A stretch of DNA of 64,000 nt from Thiomonas sp. FB-Cd (GTDB lineage Bacteria; Pseudomonadota; Gammaproteobacteria; Burkholderiales; Burkholderiaceae_C). Shown in pieces: positions 53,895 to 62,930 of the stretch; the stretch's first letter is position 1; each line of letters opens with the position of its first letter. The stretch is taken from contig NZ_JPOE01000002.1 of the NCBI RefSeq assembly GCF_000733775.1, positions 682,001-746,000 on the forward strand, written 5' to 3'. Below the pieces are notes generated by a model. It saw only the letters and a program-made list of their open reading frames with translations. It was not told the origin of the DNA and did not search any database. A program made the position numbers and the translations under genes.

Positions 53895-55568
53895 TCAAGG
53901 CGCCGCTTGCTGGCGTTGGGCCTCGCGCTCTTGCAAAGCACGCCATTGCACTTTGCCCGTGCCCGACTTGGGAAGGCTGTCGACAAATTCGACGATGCGT
54001 GGGCTCTTGTACGCCGCCATGTGTTCGTGCGCCCAATCCACAATGGATTGCTCGCTGACTTCGCCTCGAGCCTGCGGCTTGAGGACAACGTAGGCCTTGA
54101 CCGTCTCCCCGCGCTTGGCATCGACGGCACCCACCACGCAGGCTTCGGCAATGTCCGGATGCTGGTACATCATGGACTCGACCTCTGCGGGCCAGACCTT
54201 GTAGCCGGAGGCGTTGATCATGCGCTTGAGACGGTCGACCATGAAAAAATAGCCTTCCTCGTCGACACGACCAAGGTCACCCGTGCGTAAGAAGCGCTTG
54301 CCATCCTGGGTGACGAACGCCTCCTCGGTCGCCGTGGGCTGACCCCAGTAACCCTGCATCACCTGGGGACCGTGCACGACAATTTCGCCGACCTCGCCAG
54401 CAGGCAAGACGCGCAAGGTTTGCGGGTCAATGACGCGGGCATCCACATCGAAGATCGGGATGCCAAGGCACTGGCGTTTGGGCCGGTCCAGCGGGTTGAT
54501 GTGGGAGGGAGCCATGGTTTCGGTCATGCCATAGCCCTCCATATAGGTGATTCCGCACAGATCATGGAGCTTCTGCGCCACCGCTTCGGGCATCGCCGCA
54601 CCACCGCCACCCATGTTCCATACGCTCGAGAGGTCATAGTCGGCGATACGCGGGTTCATCAGGAAGTCCACAACCATGGTGGAGATGGCCTGCCAGGACC
54701 CCACTTTGTAGCGCTGTACGCATGCAGCTGCAGCATCGCGGTCCCAGCGGGGTAGCAGGACGACAGTATTGCCGTTGTACAGGGGCCCGTTCATGCTCAT
54801 TTGCATGCCGGTGACATGGAAGAACGGCAGGACGGCGAGCACCACGGTGTCCTGCGGCATCCGCACCCATTCGATACCACCGACTGCGGTGCTCATGACG
54901 CTGTGGTGGGTGTGCATGCAGCCCTTGGGCCTACCGGTGGTGCCGGAGGTGTATGGCATGACGCACAGATCGCTTGGGCCGGTGCTCAAGTGTCCGGGCG
55001 CGTGTTGTTCCGCGAGCATGTCCACCCACAGCGTGACATTGGGCTCCGTAAGGTTCTCCCGCGCAGCCGCAACGAACGACGGCACTGCGATGTGGGGGCA
55101 CTCGGCGACGTAGTCGCTGTACGCAGCCACGATGATGTGCTTCAGGCCTTCGCCCAGAAGTGGGCGCATCTGGGCGAACAGCTCCTGCCCGACAAAGGCC
55201 GCCTTGGCCCCGCTGTCGTTCACGTAGTGAGCAAGTTCGAGCGTGAGGTTCATCGGGTTGACCGGAACCACAACGCCGCCCGCACGCAAGATGCCATAGT
55301 AGGCAAGCACGAACTGCGGGCTGTTTTGCATGTCAAGCAGGACACGGTCGCCCGCTTGAATTCCGCAGCGTCTTTGCAGGAAGCCAGCAATCGCTTCAGC
55401 CTCGCGCTTGAAGGCGCCAAAGCTCAATGTGCCATCGTAGAAAATCAGGAATGGCTTGTCCGGGAACCGCGCTGCCGCCACCTCCACATTGAAGAACAGG
55501 TTGGTTTGCGGAATGTGCAAATGTTGCGGCAGGACTTTGGGCCAAACATCCAGATGGCGTGAATTCAT
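53895..55568 (-). CDS. Acyl-CoA synthetase (AMP-forming), medium/long-chain type
   Basis: 557-residue ANL-superfamily ligase. P-loop-like motif PYTSGTTGRPKGCMHTH, A5 motif EGYGMTETM, ATP-binding FLRTGDLGRVDEEGYFFMVD and the C-terminal catalytic lysine in PKSGTGKVQWRAL. It activates an organic acid to its CoA ester, feeding the dehydrogenases around it. ATG 55568 has GGAGA 7 nt upstream and overlaps the stop of a small hydrolase remnant (ATGA). Confidence 0.92.
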   Translation of the reverse strand: MNSRHLDVWPKVLPQHLHIPQTNLFFNVEVAAARFPDKPFLIFYDGTLSFGAFKREAEAIAGFLQRRCGIQAGDRVLLDMQNSPQFVLAYYGILRAGGVVVPVNPMNLTLELAHYVNDSGAKAAFVGQELFAQMRPLLGEGLKHIIVAAYSDYVAECPHIAVPSFVAAARENLTEPNVTLWVDMLAEQHAPGHLSTGPSDLCVMPYTSGTTGRPKGCMHTHHSVMSTAVGGIEWVRMPQDTVVLAVLPFFHVTGMQMSMNGPLYNGNTVVLLPRWDRDAAAACVQRYKVGSWQAISTMVVDFLMNPRIADYDLSSVWNMGGGGAAMPEAVAQKLHDLCGITYMEGYGMTETMAPSHINPLDRPKRQCLGIPIFDVDARVIDPQTLRVLPAGEVGEIVVHGPQVMQGYWGQPTATEEAFVTQDGKRFLRTGDLGRVDEEGYFFMVDRLKRMINASGYKVWPAEVESMMYQHPDIAEACVVGAVDAKRGETVKAYVVLKPQARGEVSEQSIVDWAHEHMAAYKSPRIVEFVDSLPKSGTGKVQWRALQEREAQRQQAAP

Positions 55569-55786
55569 GCTCTGTCTCCTTTGTCTTTTCTGTCGACCCA
55601 GTCTGCTCTGGTGCGTTGCAGGAACGGTCCCATCTGGGCATTGACCTGCGCCGCATGCGTCGGATTGCTGGCATGTCCGGCTCCCGCGATGACCGCCATG
55701 CGGCCGTGACAAAACACCAGCGCTGGACCAGGCCCGCCCGAGTCCCGGAAATTGACACGTTGGCCGTTGACCGGGGCGCGGGGCAT
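55565..55786 (-). pseudogene. Alpha/beta-hydrolase remnant with internal deletion
   Basis: 73-residue frame: MPRAPVNGQRVNFRDSGGPG with PALVFCHG, the N-terminal strand and oxyanion HG motif of alpha/beta hydrolases, is followed at once by MAVIAGAGHASNPTHAAQVN with AQMGPFLQR, the C-terminal strand with the catalytic histidine. The roughly 200 middle residues with the serine nucleophile are absent, yet the frame is kept. Its stop couples to the synthetase start. Confidence 0.55.
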
Positions 55787-55832
55787 CGTGGTCGGACCTG
55801 TACGCGAAACGACGATGAATCGCGCTTGACGC

Positions 55833-57059
55833 TCAACGCTTGGGGCGATACCGCTCCAGCTCGAGTCTTGCGATTTGGTCGCGGTGCACTTCATCGGGGC
55901 CGTCGGCAAAGCGCAACGTCCGGGCCTGGGCGTACGCATAAGCCAAGCCGAAATCGTCGCTGACGCCGCCCCCACCATGCGCTTGCAGTGCCCAGTCGAT
56001 GACTTGGCAGGCCATTGTGGGCGCGGCAACTTTGATCATCGCAATTTCTCTGCGGGCAGCCTTGTTCCCGGCACGATCCATCATATCGGCAGCCTTGAAC
56101 ACCAGCAGTCGGGCTTGGTCGATCAGCAGGCGCGCGTTGGCGATGCGCTCACGTGTCACACCATGGTCGGCAATCGGTCGGCCGAACGCTGTGCGCGCCA
56201 GAGCGCGCTTGCACATGGCTTCGAGGGCGCGCTCAGCCAGACCGATCAGGCGCATGCAGTGGTGGATGCGGCCGGGGCCGAGACGTCCCTGGGCGATCTC
56301 GAAGCCTCGCCCTTCGCCCAGAAGCATATTGGTGAGCGGCACGCGCACATCGTTGAATGCAATCTCGGCATGGCCATGCGGCGCGTCGTCGTATCCGAAG
56401 ACCGGAAGATGGCGCAGCACCTGCACGCCGGGTGTGTCCATGGGCACCAGGATCATGGATTGCTGGCGGTACCGGTCCGGATTTTCGGCATCGGTCTTTC
56501 CCATGAAAATCAGCACCTTGCAGCGCGGATCGTTGGCTCCGGAGGTCCACCACTTGCGGCCATTGACCACATAGTGCTCGCCGTCACGGCGGATGCTGGC
56601 CTGGATGTTGGTGGCGTCGCTGGACGCCACGCCGGGCTCCGTCATTGCAAATCCCGAGCGGATTTCACCTCGGAGCAGAGGGTCGAGCCACTGCGCCTTC
56701 TGCTCGGGTGTGCCGTAGCGCTCAAGGACTTCCATATTGCCGGTGTCGGGTGCCGAGCAATTGAATGTCTCCGGTGCAATATGGGAGCGGCCCATGATTT
56801 CGCACAGGGGCGCGTATTCAAGATTGGTGAGTCCGGCGCCGCGCTCGGACTCGGGAAGAAACAGGTTCCACAGCCCGGCCTCGCGCGCGCGAGCCTTGAG
56901 TTCCTCAATGACCGTGGTCGGCAGCCAGGCATTGCCGGCCTTGCGGTTGGCCTCGACCTCCGCGAAAAATCGTGCCTCGTTGGGATAGACGTGTGCGTCC
57001 ATAAATGCGGTGACGCGCTCTTGCAGGGCACGCACCTTGTCGCTGTGTGTGAAGTCCAT
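55833..57059 (-). CDS. Acyl-CoA dehydrogenase, ACAD10/11-like
   Basis: 408-residue flavin enzyme: N-terminal helical domain ([20 protein letters not shown]), FAD-binding [20 protein letters not shown] and [10 protein letters not shown]-terminal domain with [20 protein letters not shown] and [20 protein letters not shown], as in ACAD10/11 and related bacterial enzymes. The next gene encodes an APH-like kinase. In animals, ACAD10 and ACAD11 have both domains fused, which suggests joint action on 4-hydroxyacyl-CoA substrates. Confidence 0.9.
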   Translation of the reverse strand: MDFTHSDKVRALQERVTAFMDAHVYPNEARFFAEVEANRKAGNAWLPTTVIEELKARAREAGLWNLFLPESERGAGLTNLEYAPLCEIMGRSHIAPETFNCSAPDTGNMEVLERYGTPEQKAQWLDPLLRGEIRSGFAMTEPGVASSDATNIQASIRRDGEHYVVNGRKWWTSGANDPRCKVLIFMGKTDAENPDRYRQQSMILVPMDTPGVQVLRHLPVFGYDDAPHGHAEIAFNDVRVPLTNMLLGEGRGFEIAQGRLGPGRIHHCMRLIGLAERALEAMCKRALARTAFGRPIADHGVTRERIANARLLIDQARLLVFKAADMMDRAGNKAARREIAMIKVAAPTMACQVIDWALQAHGGGGVSDDFGLAYAYAQARTLRFADGPDEVHRDQIARLELERYRPKR

Positions 57060-57089
57060 GATGGTTCCTCGAGGGTGAAAAATCCGTTT

Positions 57090-58148
57090 TCAGGTTGCGT
57101 GGGTTGCCTGCACCTGCGCCCAAGCAGCTTCGGCCAGGGGTCTTGCGCGCCGGCCAGCTTCCAGCGCCTGGCTGCTTGACGCGTTCCCCTGCAGAGCGCG
57201 CGCCAGTACGCCTTGCAGGATGGCGGCGAGGCGGAACATGTTGAAGGCGGCGTAGTACTCCCAATCAGCCTGCGAAATCGGCGGGCGTTGCGTGCGTGCG
57301 CAGTAGCGGGCCACGTACTCGCTTTCGCTCGGAATGCCCAAGGCCGCCAGATCACCGCCGATCAAGCCACGAAACTGGCCGGGTGATAAACGCCAAGCCA
57401 TGCAGTGGTAGGCAAAATCGGCCAGCGGATGACCCAGGGTGGAGAGTTCCCAGTCAAGCACGGCCAGGATGCGCGGCTCGGTGGGGTGGAAGATCACGTT
57501 GTCCAGACGATAGTCGCCGTGCACGATGGCCGTTTCGTCACCGGGCGGGATGTGCGCGGGCAACCATGCGATCAACCGATCCATGGCGTCGATGGGCTCG
57601 GTTTCACTGGCGCGGTATTGTTGGGACCAGCGTGCAACCTGTCGGGCGATGTATTGGCCTGGCTTGCCGTAGTCGGCCAGGCCAAGCGCGGCGTAGTCCA
57701 CACTGTGCAAGGCAGCAATCACCCGGTTCATTTCGTCAAAAATGGCAGCGCGCTCTGCGGGTTGCATCCCTGGCAGCAAGGGGTCCCAGAAAATGCGCCC
57801 ATCGACGAAGTCCATGACGTAAAACGCCGTGCCAATCACGGACTCGTCAAGGCAAAGCACATGCATGCCGGGCACGGGTACGCCGCTGTCGGCCAGGGCC
57901 CGCATGATGCGGTATTCGCGGTCGACGGCATGGGCAGAAGGCAGAAGCTTGCCCGGCGGCTTGCGTCGCAGCACGTACCGTCTGCCGTTCGCCGCCGTAA
58001 GCATATAGGTGGGATTGGACTGACCACCCTTGAACTGTTCGACGCGCAGCGGTCCCTGTGCATCGGGAAGATGTGCACGCAGGTAGTCGCTCAGCGCTGC
58101 AGCGTCGAAAGCCAGAGCAGGTGCCACTTCGCGCGTGTCAGCTTGCAT
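57090..58148 (-). CDS. APH-like phosphotransferase (ACAD10/11 N-terminal domain type, LvaA-like)
   Basis: 352-residue small-molecule kinase. It has an ATP loop (QFKGGQSNPTYML), RRKPPGKLLPSAHAVDREY, the catalytic HGDYRLDNVIF and metal-binding LAVLDWELSTLGHPLADFAY. These are the ACAD10/11 and LvaA type motifs, not those of antibiotic kinases. In the levulinate pathway LvaA phosphorylates the 4-hydroxyl of an acyl-CoA before dehydration. It lies 30 bp from the ACAD gene. Confidence 0.88.
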   Translation of the reverse strand: MQADTREVAPALAFDAAALSDYLRAHLPDAQGPLRVEQFKGGQSNPTYMLTAANGRRYVLRRKPPGKLLPSAHAVDREYRIMRALADSGVPVPGMHVLCLDESVIGTAFYVMDFVDGRIFWDPLLPGMQPAERAAIFDEMNRVIAALHSVDYAALGLADYGKPGQYIARQVARWSQQYRASETEPIDAMDRLIAWLPAHIPPGDETAIVHGDYRLDNVIFHPTEPRILAVLDWELSTLGHPLADFAYHCMAWRLSPGQFRGLIGGDLAALGIPSESEYVARYCARTQRPPISQADWEYYAAFNMFRLAAILQGVLARALQGNASSSQALEAGRRARPLAEAAWAQVQATHAT

Positions 58149-58162
58149 GGCGCATCCCTTGT

Positions 58163-59164
58163 TCAGATCAGTTTCACCAACTGTTTGCCGAAGTTTTGAC
58201 CCTTGAGCATACCGATGAACGCCGCTGGTGCCTGCTCCAGTCCCTGCGCGACGGACTCGCGCCAGTGAAGCTTGCCGCTGGCCACCAAGCCGGCGAGTTC
58301 ACGCAACGCGGCAGGCCACTGCTCCATGTGTTCGGAGACGATGAATCCCTGCATCTTCAGGCGGCTGACCAAAACGGCGCGGATGTTCTTCACGCAGTAG
58401 GGATCGGTGGTGTTGTAGTCGGCAATCAGACCGCACAGCGCGATGCGGGCGAAGGCATTCGTGCGGGCCAGGAGCGCATCAAAGATCTCTCCGCCCACGT
58501 TTTCGAACAGGCAATCCAACCCGCCGGGCAATGCCGCTTTCAGATCGTCTTTGAGGTTGCCTGCCTTGTAGTCCACACAGGCGTCAAAGCCGAGTTCCTC
58601 GACCACATAGCGGCACTTCTCTGCGCCTCCGGCGACGCCCACAGCGCGGCAGCCTTTGGCTTTGGCCAGTTGACCGACGACACTTCCCACGGCGCCGGAA
58701 GCGGCTGTGACCACCACTGTTTCACCGGCCTTGGGCTCGCAAATCGCATTCAGACCGTACCAGGCTGTCACGCCGGGCATGCCCACTGGGCCAAGATAGG
58801 CGGATAGTGGCACATGGGTCGTGTCGACCTTTTGCAGGGCGCGTGCGGGGCTGGCGCCGTACAGCTGCCAGCCCAACATGCCGACAACCTTGTCCCCTGG
58901 CTGGAATTGGGGATCGCGCGAGGCCACAACCTCACCTGCGGTGCCCCCCACCATCACACCACCCAGGGCGACAGGTTCGGCATAAGACTTGGCGTCCGAC
59001 ATGCGCCCGCGCATATAGGGATCGAGCGAGAGCCAATGATTGCGGACCAGAACCTCGCCCTCACCAGGCTCGGGGACCGGGCCGCTCTCGAGCCGAAAGT
59101 GGCTCTCGTCAACCCAGCCCGTGGGCCTGCCAGCAAGGACGATTTGCAGATTGTGATCAGCCAT
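58163..59164 (-). CDS. NADP-dependent oxidoreductase, zinc-independent MDR family (CurA/LTB4DH-like)
   Basis: 333-residue medium-chain reductase: MADHNLQIVLAGRPTGWVDE, the family motif LSLDPYMRGRMSD, NADP loop TAASGAVGSVVGQLAKAKGC and LFENVGGEIFDALLAR. No zinc-binding cysteines. It likely reduces an enone or prostaglandin-like double bond. ATG 59164 overlaps the patatin stop. Confidence 0.92.
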   Translation of the reverse strand: MADHNLQIVLAGRPTGWVDESHFRLESGPVPEPGEGEVLVRNHWLSLDPYMRGRMSDAKSYAEPVALGGVMVGGTAGEVVASRDPQFQPGDKVVGMLGWQLYGASPARALQKVDTTHVPLSAYLGPVGMPGVTAWYGLNAICEPKAGETVVVTAASGAVGSVVGQLAKAKGCRAVGVAGGAEKCRYVVEELGFDACVDYKAGNLKDDLKAALPGGLDCLFENVGGEIFDALLARTNAFARIALCGLIADYNTTDPYCVKNIRAVLVSRLKMQGFIVSEHMEQWPAALRELAGLVASGKLHWRESVAQGLEQAPAAFIGMLKGQNFGKQLVKLI

Positions 59165-60149
59165 GTGTGTTCTCCATGAAAGTGGCCATGCCATGCGCGT
59201 GCAGACGAGCCAGAAGTTGCCGCGCATCATGGCGACCGAGCTCGTAAGCAGCGCGGATGCCGTGCGGGTTGGTGTAGTCCCAGCCTCGGACCGGCACCCG
59301 GTGCGATGGCTGAACATAGATACGCTGCGGTGATTGCGGCAAAGGCCGCGCGTACCGGCGGGTGAGCAGTACCAGGGTAATCCCCTGTCGGGGCCCAACG
59401 GGAAGCGCGTCAACCGGCACGTTGTCGACCATGCCTCCATCAAGCACCGGTCGTCCATGCAGGCGCAGCGCCGGCGTGAACGGGGGCGTGCAGCTCGAAG
59501 CAAGGAGCAGGTCTGCCAAGTCCTCAGGGGTCGGGCAGTCCTGCGCCACCAGAACTTCAGGTACAAAGCCCAGGAGCCGGCCTGCGCGCGGATGCAGCAG
59601 CTTGCGAACCTTCTTGTCGAACTGGTAGGCGAAAATTCCGGTCAGCACGCCGCTGCGAGGACCGAGCCAGCGTGGCAGGCGGGAGACCTGCACGTAGATG
59701 CGCGGCTGGCTGCGTAATGCATCAAGCGTCTGAGCGTCAAAGATGGAAAGCAATGCTTCGCGATACATTTGGGCATGCGGGAACGCACGCTGGCCCCGCA
59801 ACAGGCGACCGAGGTAAAAATTGCGCGGGTTACGCGCCGTCATGCGGCCATAATGGTCGAGCGTCTGCGCGGTCTTGCCGGCCAGCAGCATGCAGGCCGT
59901 GGCTGCACCCGCTGACACCCCGGCAACCTGCGTGGGCATCAGCCCCTCCGGTTGAAGTACATCCCACATGCCGGCTTGCCACCAGCAACGGTTCCCACCT
60001 CCTGCCAGCACAACACTGGTGATCGATGACAGCAGCTCGCGCACGGACGGCACGCTGCCCGGCGCGTTTCGCGGTACGTCGCGAGGCGGCTCGGCGCGCC
60101 CTTGCGTGTGCAAAGCGTCGCGTGCATTCAGGAGGGTGTCGCCTTGCAT
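59157..60149 (-). CDS. Patatin-like phospholipase
   Basis: 330-residue serine lipase. Oxyanion loop VVLAGGGNRCWWQAGMWDVL, nucleophile GVSAG, and the catalytic aspartate in LDGGMVDNVPV, the Ser-Asp dyad of patatins. No signal peptide; probably a cytoplasmic acyl hydrolase. ATG 60149 chosen over GTG 60152. Unusual in a CoA operon; it may free acyl groups for the pathway. Confidence 0.9.
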   Translation of the reverse strand: MQGDTLLNARDALHTQGRAEPPRDVPRNAPGSVPSVRELLSSITSVVLAGGGNRCWWQAGMWDVLQPEGLMPTQVAGVSAGAATACMLLAGKTAQTLDHYGRMTARNPRNFYLGRLLRGQRAFPHAQMYREALLSIFDAQTLDALRSQPRIYVQVSRLPRWLGPRSGVLTGIFAYQFDKKVRKLLHPRAGRLLGFVPEVLVAQDCPTPEDLADLLLASSCTPPFTPALRLHGRPVLDGGMVDNVPVDALPVGPRQGITLVLLTRRYARPLPQSPQRIYVQPSHRVPVRGWDYTNPHGIRAAYELGRHDARQLLARLHAHGMATFMENTHG

Positions 60150-60173
60150 CACCCGGGCTCGTTGACTGGGGCC

Positions 60174-60953
60174 TCAGACAATGCTTGCACCACCATCCAC
60201 GGCCAGGCACTGGCCGGTGACGTGGCGCGATGCATCGCTAGCAAAAAAGGCGACCGCGCCCATCAAGTCGTCTTCACCGCCGATGCGAGCCAGCGGGGTT
60301 TTCTGGATGACATGGTCGCGCATCGTTTCCAGCAGCCCGGCTGTCATCTTGGATGGGAAAAAACCGGGGAGGATGGCATTGACGCGGATCCCATGCTGTC
60401 CCCACTCGGCCGCAAGTGCGCGCGTGAAGTTGATCACCGCTCCCTTGGACGTGTTGTAGGCGATGGTGCGCATCGGCAGCGGGTTGCCCCTCAATCCCGC
60501 AATCGATGCGATGTTCACGATGCTGCCCCGGCTTTGGGGAATCATGCTCCGCTTGGCAACCTCGCGCGTCAAGAAGAACACCGCGTCGACGTTCAGATGC
60601 ATGACCTTGTCCCAAGCTTCGTCGGGATAATCCTCCGCCGCGGCGCCCCAGGTGGCACCCGCATTGTTGACCAGGATGTCGATGGCGCCCACTGTGTCTT
60701 GCACTTTCTGCACAAGTGGTGCGATGGCCGCGCGCTGCAGCAAGTCGGCAGGGAAAACATCCGCGTCGAGCCCCAGCGCGCGAAGATGCTCACGGGCCTG
60801 GTGCAGTTCATCGGGTTTGCGCGCGACCAAGGCCAGCTTGGCGCCCATTTCACCCAACGCCCGGGCCATCTGCAGTCCGAGGCCGCGCGACCCTCCGGTC
60901 ACAAGCGCGCAGCGCCCGGTGAGGTCAAAGAGTCGTTGCGCGGTCGCGGTCAT
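60174..60953 (-). CDS. Short-chain dehydrogenase/reductase
   Basis: 259-residue SDR. Cofactor motif ALVTGGSRGLGLQMARALGE, NNAG at ILVNNAGATWG, catalytic S and Y-x-x-x-K in IASIAG and AYNTSKGAVIN. Classical SDR of the gluconate 5-dehydrogenase/FabG-like type. In this operon it probably oxidises a 3-hydroxyacyl-CoA or alcohol intermediate. Confidence 0.92.
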   Translation of the reverse strand: MTATAQRLFDLTGRCALVTGGSRGLGLQMARALGEMGAKLALVARKPDELHQAREHLRALGLDADVFPADLLQRAAIAPLVQKVQDTVGAIDILVNNAGATWGAAAEDYPDEAWDKVMHLNVDAVFFLTREVAKRSMIPQSRGSIVNIASIAGLRGNPLPMRTIAYNTSKGAVINFTRALAAEWGQHGIRVNAILPGFFPSKMTAGLLETMRDHVIQKTPLARIGGEDDLMGAVAFFASDASRHVTGQCLAVDGGASIV

Positions 60954-60965
60954 GGGTGCTCCTTG

Positions 60966-62798
60966 TCAGAACCACGCGTCCTGCATCTCGCGGCAGGTCG
61001 GGTCGCGTCGGGCTGCGACCTGCAGCCACGCCTGGATTTTCGGCAGCTCGTAGGCATAGAAGTAGCGACATGCCTGGAGCTTCCCGTCGCGCAGATCCGA
61101 CTTGCCCGTATTGTCGGCCAGGTGCGCAAGTGCCGATTGGGCCACATCGAGCCAGATCCACGCCAGCACCACGTGGCCGAATGCTTGCAGGTACGGCGTG
61201 GCATTGGCCAGCGTGGCCGCCGGATCCCCGCCCTCCCAGGCTCGATGGGTGGCCTCCACAAGCTGTTGCAGCGCTGCATTGAGCGCGCCGGCATGCATGT
61301 GCAGGCACGGCACCGGTTCGGCACGTGCAATCGTGGCGTGCATGCGTGCAGCCAGGAGCGCAAGCCCTGCGCCGTCCTCCATCACCACCTTGCGACCGAG
61401 CAGGTCCAGTGCCTGAATACCATGGGTCCCCTCGTGGATCATATTCAGGCGATTGTCGCGCCAGTACTGCTCCACGGGAAAGTCGCGTGTGTACCCGTAG
61501 CCGCCGTGCACCTGGATCGCCAGGCTATTGGCCTCCAGACACCATTCGGAGGGCCAGCTCTTGGCAATGGGGGTGAGCACTTCCAGGAGCAGTCCAGCGT
61601 CGCGCGCCGCTGCCGCTTCGCCCGTGCGGTGCTCGTCGACGAGCCGGGCGCAGTACAGTTCCAGGGCCAGGGCGCCCTCGGCATAGGCCTTCTGCGCCAA
61701 CAGCATGCGCTTGACATCGGCATGGGCGATGATCGCCACGGGCGGCTGCCCCGGATCCTTGCCGGCGGGCCCCAACGGGCGCCCCTGAGGGCGCTGACGC
61801 GCATAGGCGAGCGCCGCTTCGTAGCCCGCCATGCCCAACATGCTCGCTGCCATCCCCACGCCGATGCGCGCCTCGTTCATCATGTGGAACATGCAGCGCA
61901 ACCCATCGCCGGCGGCTCCGACCCGCCAGCCGATAGCCCCGGCGGCACCCTGCACGGGATGATGGCCATCGCCGAAATTCAACAGGGTGTTGGGGGTGCC
62001 GCGCCATCCGCATTTGTGATTCAAACCAGCCAAGTTCACATCATTGCGCTCACCCGTGAGCCGCCCTTCGGCGTCGACCAATTTCTTGGGTACGATGAAC
62101 AGCGAAATCCCCCGCGCGCCCGGAACGTGCTTGCCATCCGCGCCGGGTATCTTGGCCAGAACCAAATGCACGATGTTCTCGGTCAAATCGTGCTCACCGG
62201 CTGAGATCCACATCTTGTTGCCGAAAAGCCGATAGCGCGGACCGAGCGGGTCCGTTTCGAAGCCTTCACCGTCGGGTAACGCGCGCGTCGCGATGTCCGA
62301 GAGGCTCGACCCCGCTTGCGGCTCGGACAGGCACATCGTCCCGGACCACTGTCCGCAAAACTCCCGGTGTGCGAACACGCGCTGCTGCGCAGGAGTGCCG
62401 TGCACCATGAGCAAATTGGCGTTACCCACGGTCAGCAGGCCCGCCCCAATGCTGACTGAAGCCCGGGCAAAGAAAGCATTGGCAGCGGCCTCCACCGTGT
62501 AGGGCAATTGCATGCCACCAAGCGCATCATCCTGCGCGGCTGCGAGCATGCCCGATTCCGCATAGGCCTTCCAGGCGTCATGCGTGGCTTTGGGCAGCAC
62601 CACGCGATCGCCTTCCTGACGGGGCTCCTCCATGTCGACCAGTCGGTTGAAGGGGGCGTACTTGTCGCGAGCGATGCGTTCGCACGTATCGAGCACCTGG
62701 GCGAAGGTCTCGAGGCTGTGCTCCCCGTAGCGTGGACGCTCAGTCAATGCAGCCACGTCCAGCCAGTCGTACAGGAGGAAATCAACGGTCGGACGCAT
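60966..62798 (-). CDS. Acyl-CoA dehydrogenase with C-terminal DmdC-like domain
   Basis: 610-residue flavin dehydrogenase of the large FadE/DmdC class. Central GTMCLSEPQAGSSLSDIATR (FAD/substrate site), GAGLLTVGNANLLMVHGTP and the catalytic glutamate in NMIHEGTHGIQALDLLGRK. A C-terminal helical extension ends REMQDAWF. ATG 62798 (MRPTVDFLLYDWLDVAAL) fits the family start; a longer frame upstream has no support. Catalyses the first oxidation of an acyl-CoA. Confidence 0.92.
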   Translation of the reverse strand: MRPTVDFLLYDWLDVAALTERPRYGEHSLETFAQVLDTCERIARDKYAPFNRLVDMEEPRQEGDRVVLPKATHDAWKAYAESGMLAAAQDDALGGMQLPYTVEAAANAFFARASVSIGAGLLTVGNANLLMVHGTPAQQRVFAHREFCGQWSGTMCLSEPQAGSSLSDIATRALPDGEGFETDPLGPRYRLFGNKMWISAGEHDLTENIVHLVLAKIPGADGKHVPGARGISLFIVPKKLVDAEGRLTGERNDVNLAGLNHKCGWRGTPNTLLNFGDGHHPVQGAAGAIGWRVGAAGDGLRCMFHMMNEARIGVGMAASMLGMAGYEAALAYARQRPQGRPLGPAGKDPGQPPVAIIAHADVKRMLLAQKAYAEGALALELYCARLVDEHRTGEAAAARDAGLLLEVLTPIAKSWPSEWCLEANSLAIQVHGGYGYTRDFPVEQYWRDNRLNMIHEGTHGIQALDLLGRKVVMEDGAGLALLAARMHATIARAEPVPCLHMHAGALNAALQQLVEATHRAWEGGDPAATLANATPYLQAFGHVVLAWIWLDVAQSALAHLADNTGKSDLRDGKLQACRYFYAYELPKIQAWLQVAARRDPTCREMQDAWF

Positions 62799-62930
62799 CA
62801 GGGTTGCATCGAATTGAATTGCGAGCCCCAGAGCATCGAATATGAGGGGTTCGCAAGGGCGTCGGGGCCCGGTTGCAAGAGCTGAGCGGGACCTCCGGCA
62901 TCGCAATTCCCATGCATGGTCATTGCGCCC

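Noticed and set aside
60102..62204. 700-codon plus-strand frame
   Set aside because: Opposes SDR and acyl-CoA dehydrogenase genes with clear catalytic motifs; no family features.
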